A stretch of DNA of 64,000 nucleotides from positions 49,755-113,754 of the forward strand of contig NZ_CP149929.1 in the NCBI RefSeq assembly GCF_037949285.1, written 5' to 3'. Position 1 is the first letter of the stretch, and every line of letters begins with the position of its first letter. The stretch is from Thioclava sp. GXIMD4216. GTDB lineage: Bacteria; Pseudomonadota; Alphaproteobacteria; Rhodobacterales; Rhodobacteraceae. The notes below the pieces were generated by a model. That model was not told the DNA's origin. It did not search any database and saw nothing but the letters and a program-made list of their open reading frames with translations. The position numbers were made by a program, and so were the translations under genes. Positions 27,497 to 37,375 of this stretch are shown here, in pieces.

Positions 27497-28956
27497 TCGA
27501 GCAGCGTCGTCTGCTCGGTGATCAGCTGGCGCTCGCGCGGGTCGCGGATCGCCCCCGACACCGTGGCCGCCTCGCCCTGAATCACCCGTTCATGCAGCAA
27601 CGGCACCGCCGCCCCCGTCGCCAGAATGGCGCGCTCTGCCGCGATGATCGCCGCCTGACGCGCCGGCCCCGGATCGGTGGCGGCGGCCCGTTCCAGCGCG
27701 GCATCGACACCGGCATCGCAAAGCTGGGCGATATTGAACGAGCCCGCACAGGAGAAATCGCTGACCATATAGGACACAGGGTCACCGGAATCGAGCACGG
27801 TCGCCCGCGACAGGATGAACAGGTCGAACCTGCCCGCCAGCATATCGGCCTCGATATGGGCATATTCGCGCACATCCTGCTTGACGACAAACCCCGCCCG
27901 CGTCAGCGATTGCGCCACCAGAACGGCCACTTCGGGCAGCTCGGCGCGGTCGGTGAAGGTGCCCAGCATGATCGTCTCGCCCGCCGGTGCACGGGCGGCA
28001 GGATAGGCCACCGGCTGGCGCAGCCCCTCGGCCCAGGGCAGGGCCGGACCCAGAAGGCCCTTGGCGATATCGGCGCGCCCCTCATAGACGGTGCGCACAA
28101 GCGCGGCAGGGTCCAGCGCCGTGCGCAGCGCCGCACGCAGCGCCGGATCGGCCAGCGGCCCACGGGCGGTATTGACGTAAAGCGTGTTGGTGCGGGGCAT
28201 CGGGACTTCGTGGATCAGCGCCGGATCGACCAGAGCCGCCTGCGACACCGGCACCGCCTCGACCACATCCGCCGCCCCCGTGCGCAGCGCCGCGCCGCGC
28301 GCGGTGCCATCCCCGACATAATCGGCATCAATCCCCGCCAGCCGCGCAGGCGTCCCCCAATAGCCGTCGAACCGGTCCAGATGGGCGCTGCTGACGCCGT
28401 TGATTTCGGTCAGCACGAAGGGGCCGGTGCCGGCCCGCGTCGGCACCACCGTGCCATCGGCATGATAGGCGCGCGCGGCCAGAATGGCCAGTTGCGGGCT
28501 GGACAGGCGGTTGGGCAGCAGCGGGTCATCCTTGGCGGTGGTAACGATGACCCCCCCGCCCTCGGCCCGCACGCCCAGATCCACCCCGTCCAGAATGCGC
28601 GGGCGCGGCACGGCGGCAGTGGCGGCCTGCAACGCGGCGGCCACTCGCTCCGGCGTCAGATCGGTCCCATCGTGGAATGTCACCCCCTGCCGGATGGCAA
28701 AGCGCCATGTCCGCGCATCCAGCCGCGTCCAGCCGGTGGCCAGAAGCGGCTGCGGCGTGCCCTCGGCATCCAGCCGCACCAGCGTTTCGGCGGTGGACCA
28801 GCGCGACAGTTTGAACGCGTCATCCGACAGGGGGTTCAGCCCCGAGCGCGGCGGTTGCAGATGCGCAATATGGATGCGCCGGTCCCCCGCCTGCGCGTGC
28901 GGCGCGAGAAGGGCAAGTGCCAGCCCCGCGATCAGGGCTCTGCTCAGCAGTCTCAT
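27493..28956 (-). CDS. ABC transporter substrate-binding protein, family 5 (NikA/DppA/CntA type)
   Basis: 487 residues with a signal peptide (about 1-23, ending PHAQAG). Family-5 blocks are present: LVRLDAEGTPQPLLATGW, WRFAIRQGVTFHDGTDLT and RAGTGPFVLTEI. Such proteins capture peptides, nickel chelates, haem or opine metallophores. The start has AAGGA 8 nt upstream and lies inside the end of the preceding ATPase gene (137-bp overlap). The operon has a Zur-like box, so a zinc-chelate ligand is plausible but inferred; the ligand cannot be read from the sequence. Confidence 0.85.
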   Translation of the reverse strand: MRLLSRALIAGLALALLAPHAQAGDRRIHIAHLQPPRSGLNPLSDDAFKLSRWSTAETLVRLDAEGTPQPLLATGWTRLDARTWRFAIRQGVTFHDGTDLTPERVAAALQAATAAVPRPRILDGVDLGVRAEGGGVIVTTAKDDPLLPNRLSSPQLAILAARAYHADGTVVPTRAGTGPFVLTEINGVSSAHLDRFDGYWGTPARLAGIDADYVGDGTARGAALRTGAADVVEAVPVSQAALVDPALIHEVPMPRTNTLYVNTARGPLADPALRAALRTALDPAALVRTVYEGRADIAKGLLGPALPWAEGLRQPVAYPAARAPAGETIMLGTFTDRAELPEVAVLVAQSLTRAGFVVKQDVREYAHIEADMLAGRFDLFILSRATVLDSGDPVSYMVSDFSCAGSFNIAQLCDAGVDAALERAAATDPGPARQAAIIAAERAILATGAAVPLLHERVIQGEAATVSGAIRDPRERQLITEQTTLLE

Positions 28957-29755
28957 TGGAAAATCCTTGGGAAGAGGCCGCAGCTATCATTGGCGGCGCG
29001 GCATTGAGAAGACGGCGGGTTTGCGGGTGATGGGGGGCGGCCAGAAGGGCCGCCAGCGGGCGGTCCTCGACCAGGGCGCCCGCCTCCATCACCATGACGC
29101 GGCGGCATAGCGTGGCCACCACGGACAGATCATGCGACACCATCACCAGCCCCATGCCCTGCTCGGCACAAAGCCCGCGCAAAAGCGCGGCCACCTGCGC
29201 GCGGATGGTCATGTCAAGGCCGCTGACCGGCTCGTCGGCCAGCAGGACCTGCGGCCTGAGCACGATGGCACGGGCAATCGCCACCCGCTGCGCCTGCCCG
29301 CCCGACAGCTCGTGCGGGCGGCGCGCCAGATAGCGGTGATCCAGCCCCACGCTTTCCAGCGCCTCGGTGGCGCGGGCCAGGGGCGCGGTCTCGCCGGTCA
29401 GCCTGCGCAGCGGCTCCATCACGATCTGCGCCACGCTCATGCGCGGCTCCAGCGAGGCCACCGGATCCTGCGGCACATATTGCACCGCCCGCCGGTACCA
29501 GCCAAGCGCGCGCACGGACCCCGCCCGCAGCCGCCGCCCCTGAAAACGGATGCAGCCCTGCGCGCGCGGCTCCAGCGCCAGAAGGCAGCGCAGCAGGCTG
29601 GATTTGCCGCTGCCCGACGCCCCGACAAGCCCCACGGTCTCGCCCGCCGCGATGGTGAAGGACAGATCGCGCAGGACCTGCTGCACCGCATGGCCGGCAA
29701 ACAGACGACGCGCCGGATAGGCCAGCCGCAGGGACTCCACCGTGTAAAGGCTCAT
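28820..29755 (-). CDS. ABC transporter ATPase (DppF/NikE type)
   Basis: 311 residues from the ATG at 29755, which overlaps the previous ATPase stop as ATGA. Walker A GASGSGKSS, signature ELSGGQAQRV, Walker B LLADEP and switch VMVSHD are present. The normal family end (PHHPQTRRLLNAAP) is followed by about 60 extra residues without similarity, read through into the binding-protein gene over 137 bp. It energises the fused permease together with the DppD-type ATPase. Confidence 0.85.
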   Translation of the reverse strand: MSLYTVESLRLAYPARRLFAGHAVQQVLRDLSFTIAAGETVGLVGASGSGKSSLLRCLLALEPRAQGCIRFQGRRLRAGSVRALGWYRRAVQYVPQDPVASLEPRMSVAQIVMEPLRRLTGETAPLARATEALESVGLDHRYLARRPHELSGGQAQRVAIARAIVLRPQVLLADEPVSGLDMTIRAQVAALLRGLCAEQGMGLVMVSHDLSVVATLCRRVMVMEAGALVEDRPLAALLAAPHHPQTRRLLNAAPPMIAAASSQGFSNETAEQSPDRGAGTCPSRAARAGGGPAHPYCASATAALGAEPPVG

Positions 29756-30609
29756 GCGAAGAGCCTTTCGCAGGCGATCCCGCACTGTCTGGCCGAGGCG
29801 ATCAGCGCCTGACTGGCCGGATGGCGGGGATGCGACAGCAGCGCCCGCATCGGCGCGGCCTCGACAATCCGGCCCCCGGCAATCACCCGCGCCTCGTCGC
29901 ACAGATGGGCCGCCGCATGCAGGTCATGGGTGATAAACAGCAGCGCCGGTCCCTGCGGCCCCTGACAGATCGCGCGCAGAAGCGTCAGGATCTGCGCCTG
30001 CGTGACCACATCCAGCGCCGAGGTCGGCTCGTCGGCGATGATCACCCGCGCGCGCGCGGCCAGCGCCATCGCCAGACAGACCCGCTGGCGCTGGCCCCCC
30101 GACAGCTCGGGCGGGCAGCGCGACAGCAGCGCCTCCCCGCCCTCCAGCCCGACCCGCGCCAGCAGATCCAGCGCCGCCGCCCTGATCCGGCGGCGACAGG
30201 GCCGCGGCCCCTGCGCGCGCGCCTGACGGCGCAGCGGCTGTTCGATCTGGTAGCCGATCGTGGCCAGCGGGTTCAGCGCGGCCAGAGTGTCCTGCATCAC
30301 CATCGCGGGCCGCGCCTGCAACGGACGGGCCAGAACCGGCGCATGGGTCACCTCCTGCCCCGCCACATGGATGCCCCCCGTCAGGCGCGCGCCCTCCGGC
30401 AAAAGCCCCAGCGCCGCCCGCGCGGTCATCGATTTCCCCGAGCCCGACAGCCCCAGAAGCGCGATCCGCTGCCCCGCCCGCATCCGCAGGTCGAGCCCGT
30501 TCAGAACGGGCTGATGGCGCAGCGTCAGGTGCAGATCGCTCAGGCACAGCACATCGGGGGGCATCGGATCGGGCGGCGTGAGGGCAAGAGGCGGGGGGGC
30601 AAGAGGCAT
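29752..30609 (-). CDS. ABC transporter ATPase (DppD/NikD type)
   Basis: 285 residues; Walker A GLSGSGKSM, signature [10 protein letters not shown], Walker B VIIADEPTSALD and switch LFITHD. First gene of the importer operon ATPase-ATPase-binding protein-fused permease. The N-terminus (MPLAPPPLALTPPDPMPPD) comes from a short G-rich repeat and may be avoided by starting at the Met at residue 16. A Zur-like box lies about 29 bp upstream of the first ATG. Confidence 0.85.
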   Translation of the reverse strand: MPLAPPPLALTPPDPMPPDVLCLSDLHLTLRHQPVLNGLDLRMRAGQRIALLGLSGSGKSMTARAALGLLPEGARLTGGIHVAGQEVTHAPVLARPLQARPAMVMQDTLAALNPLATIGYQIEQPLRRQARAQGPRPCRRRIRAAALDLLARVGLEGGEALLSRCPPELSGGQRQRVCLAMALAARARVIIADEPTSALDVVTQAQILTLLRAICQGPQGPALLFITHDLHAAAHLCDEARVIAGGRIVEAAPMRALLSHPRHPASQALIASARQCGIACERLFA

Positions 30610-30637
30610 GGGAGGGGGCAGTCCGGCTGTTTTGACC

Positions 30638-30652
30638 GGATATATTATAACA
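30638..30652. promoter_or_regulatory. Zur-like operator upstream of the fused-permease ABC operon
   Basis: GGATATA-T-TATAACA: the right arm is a perfect Zur half-site and the left arm matches 5 of 7 bases of TGTTATA. It lies 29 bp upstream of the first ATPase gene, after the end of a LysR gene. It is weaker than the two perfect boxes in the first 8 kb; function is inferred from the similarity. Confidence 0.5.
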
Positions 30653-30716
30653 TATCAGCCTTGGTCAATGCCGCTTTCGTGATCAAGGCACCGCAATACC
30701 GGCCCCGATCTATTGA

Positions 30717-31619
30717 CTAGGCTGAATGGGCTTCATGCGCGCCAAGGATCTGCCCGCGCAGATAGCTGACCGCGCGCGACAGCCGCCCCGTGCGGGTGGC
30801 CAGCTCGATCCCCGCCGTGTAATCATCGTCATGCACCGGCAGCGCCCGCAGCCGCCCCGCCGCCACCATCGGGGCTGCGGCATGGTCGGGCAACAGCCCC
30901 AGATAGGCCCCCGACAGCACCAGCAGAAGCTGGGCCTCGATCTCGTAGACGATGCGGTCCGCCTCGATGCGCTGGAAGCTCTGCTGCCGCCGCCCGCTCC
31001 AGTAGCCGCGATGCACCCAAGGCGCGGCATAGGCCAGATCGCGGGTGATCTCGGTATCGGGGCGCGCGAAAAGCGGATGCGCCGCCCCGCAGTAAAGCCG
31101 GTGCGCCTCGCGGTAGAGCGGATGGTAATGCAGCGCCCCCAAACGGTTGTCAAAGCTGCCGATTCCGATGTCCAGCTCGTTGGATGACAGCGCGGCGCTG
31201 ATCGCGCCCGGCCGCAGGATCTGGAGCGCGATCTCGATCATCGGCGCCTCACGGGCCACCTGCGCCAAAGCCTCGGGCAGGCGGCAATTCACGTCGCTTG
31301 CGACACAATCGACAATCGCGAGGCGCACGCTGCCGGCCAAGCTGCCGCGCAACTGGCTGAGCCGGTGGGACTGCTGGTCCAGCCCGCCCAGCACCTCAAG
31401 CGCGATCTGGTGCACGATGCGCCCCTTTTCGGTCAGCGCAAAGCCCCGCCGCCCCCTTTCGCACAGCACCACCCCCAGACGCTGCTCCAGCGCGGTCAGG
31501 TGGTTGGAGATCGTGGGCTGGCTCAGCGACAGCTCCATCTGCGCGGCAGACAGCCCGTTATGGCGCACGACAGAGTCGAACACGCGGAAGAGATGCAGAT
31601 CGGAACCGGATATTTTCAT
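30717..31619 (-). CDS. LysR-family regulator
   Basis: 300 residues from MKISGSDLHLF at 31619. N-terminal winged HTH (LSLSQPTISNHLTALEQRLG at about 29-48) and a two-lobe effector domain (about 90-290). Divergent from the FAD-oxidoreductase gene at 31753, with a perfect 11-bp inverted repeat in the gap directly at its start. It probably controls that gene and itself. Effector unknown; an amine or amino acid would fit the neighbour. Confidence 0.88.
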   Translation of the reverse strand: MKISGSDLHLFRVFDSVVRHNGLSAAQMELSLSQPTISNHLTALEQRLGVVLCERGRRGFALTEKGRIVHQIALEVLGGLDQQSHRLSQLRGSLAGSVRLAIVDCVASDVNCRLPEALAQVAREAPMIEIALQILRPGAISAALSSNELDIGIGSFDNRLGALHYHPLYREAHRLYCGAAHPLFARPDTEITRDLAYAAPWVHRGYWSGRRQQSFQRIEADRIVYEIEAQLLLVLSGAYLGLLPDHAAAPMVAAGRLRALPVHDDDYTAGIELATRTGRLSRAVSYLRGQILGAHEAHSA

Positions 31620-31647
31620 AGATACATTTGTTGCGGCAAATGTATCT
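31620..31647. promoter_or_regulatory. Perfect 11-6-11 inverted repeat between lysR and the FAD oxidase gene
   Basis: AGATACATTTG (31620-31630) and CAAATGTATCT (31637-31647) are exact complements around a 6-bp spacer. The repeat directly abuts the lysR start codon and lies about 105 bp upstream of the divergent oxidase gene. It is AT-rich in a GC-rich genome and fits a LysR binding site with the T-N11-A form. Confidence 0.7.
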
Positions 31648-31752
31648 ATTGGCAAGTCGCGATGGGAGAACAGCCCGCGCTTTGTCACATAAAGCCCACG
31701 CCCTGCCGCGCCCGCCAATCGACACCCCGCCCCTGACCGACACGAGGACCCC

Positions 31753-33141
31753 ATGCCCTGCCCCGCCGCTCTGGCCGATACCCGCTTCCACCCGTTCTGG
31801 CTTGACCGCCCCGATATGCCCGAGGCCCTGCCGCCCCTCAGCGGCGTCAGACGCGCCGATCTCGTGGTGGTGGGCGGCGGGTTCACGGGGCTCTGGGCGG
31901 CCATTCAGGCCCGCGAGACCGACCCCGACTGCCATGTCATCCTGATCGAGGCCTGCCGGATCGCCAGCGGCGCGTCGGGCCGGCCGGGGGGGATCGTGTC
32001 GACCTCGGTCATGCATGGTCTGGGCAATGCCGCACGGATCTTTCCCGCCGACATATCGCGGCTGGAAACGCTGGGGCAGGACAATATCGCGGGCTTTTCG
32101 GCAACCCTTGCCCGCCATGCCATCGAGGCCGATCTGGAATGGACCGGCGAGATGACCGTGGCCGTCAGCCCCGAGGGGCTGCCGCTCTTGCGCCACGAAT
32201 ACGACCTGCATCGCAGATATGGCCATCAGGTCAGCCTGCTGGACGGGCCGCAGACCCGCGCGCAGATCCACTCGCCGCTTTTTCAGGGCGCGCTCTGGTC
32301 GCATCGCGACAGCGGCACGGTGCATCCGGCGCGGCTGGCATGGGGGCTGTTGCGCGCGGCGCGGGAACTGGGCGTGGAGATCTACGAGACCACGCCGATG
32401 ACCGCGCTGGAAGAGCGGGGGTCGCAGCTGGAGATCCGGCTGCCGCAGGGCCTGATCCGCGCGCCAAAGGTGCTGCTGGCCACCAATGCCTTTGCGGCGG
32501 GACATCCGCGCATCCGTCGGCGGGTGGCCATGCTGCGCGACCGCATCGTGACGACAGAGCCGCTGAGCGCCGCGCAGAAAGACGCGCTTGGCTGGGCCGG
32601 ACGGCAGGGGATCTATGACACCCGCACGCAGCTCAATTACATGCGCCTCACCCCCGATGACCGCCTTCTGTTCGGCGGGCGGCTGGGCTATTACCATAAC
32701 AGCCCGCGCGACCCGCAGCCCGACCGGACCGCGACCCCCTATGTGCCGCTGGCCGCCGCCTTCTTTGCCACATTTCCACAGCTTGAGGGGATCCGCTTTT
32801 CCCATGCATGGAGCGGCCCCATCGCGCTGACCACCCGTATGGCGGTGCATTTCCAAAGCTATTTCGGCGGCAAGGCGCTTTATGCGGGGGGCTATTCGGG
32901 CTTTGGCATCACCGCCAGCCGCTTCGGGGCGCGGGTCGGTCTGGCGCGGCTTCGGGGGCAGGACCTGCCCGAGACACGGATGGATTTCGCCGCCACGGAA
33001 CCGCGCTGGATCCCGCCCGAGCCGCTGCGGACGCTGGGGGCGGCGCTGACCATGCGCGCGCTCGACGGGGCCGATAGCAAGGGCGGCTGGCGCAGACCGT
33101 GGCTGAAGCTCTGCGGGCGGATGGGCTTTCCGCTGTCGTGA
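31753..33141 (+). CDS. FAD-dependent oxidoreductase, DAO family
   Basis: 462 residues. FAD-binding Rossmann block ADLVVVGGGFTGLWAAIQA (about 34-53), the GASGRPGGIVS loop, and the C-terminal FAD block YAGGYSGFGITASRFGA. Members oxidise secondary or primary amines of amino acids (glycine oxidase, PuuB, pipecolate or aminobutyrate oxidases) and produce hydrogen peroxide or pass on electrons. It is divergent from a LysR gene and ends 40 bp from the convergent AmaA-like gene, so a role in amine/lysine catabolism is plausible. The substrate is not determinable. Confidence 0.85.
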   Translation: MPCPAALADTRFHPFWLDRPDMPEALPPLSGVRRADLVVVGGGFTGLWAAIQARETDPDCHVILIEACRIASGASGRPGGIVSTSVMHGLGNAARIFPADISRLETLGQDNIAGFSATLARHAIEADLEWTGEMTVAVSPEGLPLLRHEYDLHRRYGHQVSLLDGPQTRAQIHSPLFQGALWSHRDSGTVHPARLAWGLLRAARELGVEIYETTPMTALEERGSQLEIRLPQGLIRAPKVLLATNAFAAGHPRIRRRVAMLRDRIVTTEPLSAAQKDALGWAGRQGIYDTRTQLNYMRLTPDDRLLFGGRLGYYHNSPRDPQPDRTATPYVPLAAAFFATFPQLEGIRFSHAWSGPIALTTRMAVHFQSYFGGKALYAGGYSGFGITASRFGARVGLARLRGQDLPETRMDFAATEPRWIPPEPLRTLGAALTMRALDGADSKGGWRRPWLKLCGRMGFPLS

Positions 33142-33181
33142 GGGTCGCGCACAACTAGGCCGCACACGCCGCGGGCGATCG

Positions 33182-34471
33182 CTACGCGCGGGGCCTGCCG
33201 ACCGGCGCGGGGGTCAGGGCGTGGACCAGCGTGGCTCCGGCCTCGTAATAGGCCCCGAGCGTCTTGCAGAACGGCTCGGTATAGCAGGCCCGCGACGGCA
33301 GGGGCAGCGCATCGGGGCGCTGCTCCAGCAGGGCTTCGGCACAGGCCGCACCAAACACCGTTCCGGGCACGATACCGCGCCCCGAATAGCCGAAAACCGC
33401 ATAGCCCTGCGGCCCGCATTCGACGATTTTCGGGATATGGTCGCGCGTCATGGCAATATCGCCCTGCCACTGATGGACGAAGGGCAGATCGGCCAGCGCC
33501 GGATAGAGGTGGCGCAGCTTGCGCCTTGCCCAACTGGCATGGATCCGCGCCCCCGCGCCCGAGGCATCGCACATCCCCCCGAGGATCAGCCGACCGGCCT
33601 GATCCATCCGGATCGAGGTCATCACCAGCGCGGTATCCCAGCAGCCCTCGCCCCCCGCCAACACCCGAGCGCGCAGCTCCGGTGGCAGCGGCTGCGTGGC
33701 GAACTGGCTGTAGCGGACCTTGACATAGCGCGGCGCGGGCAGGCCCGAAAGCCCGTGATGATAGGCATTAGTCGCCACCAGCAGCGCCTTGGCCGTGACC
33801 CGATGGCCATTGGCCACAACCTGCCAGCCCCCCGCATCGCGGCTCACCGATGTGACGGCGCTATGCGCATGGATCCGCGCGCCCGCCGCCTGTGCCGCCC
33901 GCGCCAGCCCCGTGCAATAGGCCCGCGGTTGCACCGTGCCCGCGCGCGGGTCCAGCAGCGCGCCGTGAAAGCCCGCGCTGCCGGTGCGGGCACGGGTCTC
34001 CTGCGCCCCCAGCAATTCCAGCGGCGCGCCGATCGCCCTGCCCTGCCGCAGGCGGCTTTGCAGATCGCGCAGCCCTGCGGGCGCATGGGCCAGATGCAGC
34101 GTGCCGTTGCGGGTGGCCTCGCAGTCGATCCCATGCGTCTCGATCCGCTCGAACACCGCGGCGGGGCCCGCGCCCAGAACCTGTAGCAGCCGCCCGCCCG
34201 CCTCGGCCCCCAGCGCCTTCACCACCGCGTCGGGCGGCAGCCAGAGACCGGCATTCACAAGCCCCACATTGCGCCCCGACCCGCCATGCGCAAGGGTCTT
34301 CGCCTCGAGCACCACCACCGAGGCCCCGCGCCCCGCCGCCTCCAGCGCCGCCGAACAGCCGGTAAAGCCCGCCCCGATCACCACCAGATCGGCCCGAAGA
34401 TCCTGCACCAGCGGCGGGCAGGTGACCCTTTCGCGGCAGGAGGTCGTCCACAGGTTCGTCTCGGCACGCAT
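33182..34471 (-). CDS. amaA: FAD-dependent oxidoreductase, probable L-pipecolate oxidase (AmaA-like)
   Basis: 429 residues from the ATG at 34471 (an upstream extension of the frame has no similarity). ADLVVIGAGFTGCSAALEA binds FAD; GGSGRNVGLVNAGLW and AVFGYSGRGIVPGTVFGAA are DAO-family blocks. AmaA of Pseudomonas putida, of almost the same length, oxidises L-pipecolate to piperideine-6-carboxylate and lies beside amaB and the hglS gene, as here. Divergent from a LysR gene. The name rests on this synteny; another cyclic amine is possible. Confidence 0.65.
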   Translation of the reverse strand: MRAETNLWTTSCRERVTCPPLVQDLRADLVVIGAGFTGCSAALEAAGRGASVVVLEAKTLAHGGSGRNVGLVNAGLWLPPDAVVKALGAEAGGRLLQVLGAGPAAVFERIETHGIDCEATRNGTLHLAHAPAGLRDLQSRLRQGRAIGAPLELLGAQETRARTGSAGFHGALLDPRAGTVQPRAYCTGLARAAQAAGARIHAHSAVTSVSRDAGGWQVVANGHRVTAKALLVATNAYHHGLSGLPAPRYVKVRYSQFATQPLPPELRARVLAGGEGCWDTALVMTSIRMDQAGRLILGGMCDASGAGARIHASWARRKLRHLYPALADLPFVHQWQGDIAMTRDHIPKIVECGPQGYAVFGYSGRGIVPGTVFGAACAEALLEQRPDALPLPSRACYTEPFCKTLGAYYEAGATLVHALTPAPVGRPRA

Positions 34472-34531
34472 CTGATGCTCTCCTTTTGCTTTTGCGGCGC
34501 TTGGGCCGGTTGCGCTGGCAGGGGCAGACAA

Positions 34532-34562
34532 CCGACGGGCGCAGACTTCCGACGGGCGCAGA
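34532..34562. repeat. 17-bp-spaced direct repeat in the amaA/lysR gap
   Basis: CCGACGGGCGCAGA occurs at 34532-34545 and 34549-34562. It lies in the leader of the amaA-like gene. The same gap holds a GAGT-TAA-ACTC element (34692-34702) just before the lysR start. Either may bind the LysR protein. Confidence 0.4.
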
Positions 34563-34725
34563 GTTTCATAAATCTCCACACAGGGGGCCCTGCCCCGATC
34601 CGGCAAAGCCCTGACGATCCGCGGTAGAACCCCCCTGCCTGTAAGGCTATAGTCCCTGAAGAATACGCCGCATTTTCGCGCCACGAAAAGCGAGTTAAAC
34701 TCACCATGATTGGAGTTTTTCGTCT

Positions 34726-35637
34726 ATGTCGACCCAAAGACGCTTCCTGCCCTCGATCAGTTGCCTGCGCGCGCTGGAAGCCGTGGACCGGCTTGGCTCG
34801 GCGGTGGCCGCCGCCGAGGATCTGGCGCTGACGCCCTCGGCGGTGAGCCGCCAGTTGAAAGTGCTGGAAGAGCAGATGGGCGTCACGCTGCTGGTGCGCG
34901 ATGGCAAGGGGCTGAAACTGACCGCCTCCGGCGAACGCTATGCGCATTCGATCCGTGCCACGCTCGATGATCTGGCGCAATCGAGCCTGCGCCTGAAGGC
35001 GGGCGGCGAAAGCAACAGCCTCAATATCGCCCTGCCCACCACCTTCGGCCTGCACTGGATGTGGCCGCGCATCGCACGGTTCCTGCGCCACCATCCGCAG
35101 ATCCTGATCAACCAGAGCACACGGCTGGCGCGGGTCGATTTCGCGCGCGAGAAATTCGATATGGCGGTGTATTTCGGCATTCAGGACTGGCCGGGGGTGG
35201 CGTATCTGCCGCTGGCCTATGACCGGCTCGTGCCGGTGGCCGCTCCGGCCCTTGCACCGGCAGACCCCACCGAGGTCGCGGCGCTGCTGAACGTGCCGCT
35301 GCTGCATCTGGAAAGCCGCCCCGGCGCGTGGGAGACATGGTTCGAGCGTCAGGCCGTCAGCCCCGGCCATTTGCACGGCATGCTGTTCGACCAGTTCCTC
35401 AGCCTGCAGGCCGCCGCCGTGGCGGGCTTCGGCGCGGCCCTTCTGCCCGAGTTTCTGGCCCGCCCCGAGATCGCCAGCGGCAGGCTGGTGCAGCTTGGCC
35501 CCGCACAGCCGGATCCGCCAAACGATCAGGAGGGCGATGCGATGTATTATCTGGTCTGGCCGCGCGACCATGACCCCGACCCCGCACTGGCGCGGTTTCT
35601 GGACTGGTTCCGGCAGGAATCGGAGGTGCTCGACTGA
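34726..35637 (+). CDS. LysR-family regulator (GcvA-like)
   Basis: 303 residues. HTH at about 20-60 (LALTPSAVSRQLKVLEEQMG) and an effector domain typical of the GcvA/AmpR branch (LPTTFGLHWMWPRIARFL, DLAVYFG-like MAVYFGIQDWPG). Divergent from the amaA-like gene and convergent with amaB. A LysR gene lies at the equivalent place in the P. putida ama-hglS cluster. Probably controls lysine/pipecolate catabolism here. Confidence 0.85.
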   Translation: MSTQRRFLPSISCLRALEAVDRLGSAVAAAEDLALTPSAVSRQLKVLEEQMGVTLLVRDGKGLKLTASGERYAHSIRATLDDLAQSSLRLKAGGESNSLNIALPTTFGLHWMWPRIARFLRHHPQILINQSTRLARVDFAREKFDMAVYFGIQDWPGVAYLPLAYDRLVPVAAPALAPADPTEVAALLNVPLLHLESRPGAWETWFERQAVSPGHLHGMLFDQFLSLQAAAVAGFGAALLPEFLARPEIASGRLVQLGPAQPDPPNDQEGDAMYYLVWPRDHDPDPALARFLDWFRQESEVLD

Positions 35638-35712
35638 GCGCCCGAACGCGCTCTGCCGGACCTGATGGCCCGGCAGCCCCCCCACGATCGGAAGGCCGCA
35701 GCGCCCGAAGGC

Positions 35713-37233
<1,521 letters not shown>

Positions 37234-37375
37234 GATCGGTCCTTTCATGATCGGGAGCGGCCCGCGCAGCGCCCTGTGGGGCGGTATTTTCGGGGCCGTA
37301 TTGTGGGGCCCATGTTGTGGGGGCCATGTTGTGGGAGAGGCAGAGCCGCGGGTGGCCCGCATCCTGCCAGCGGGG

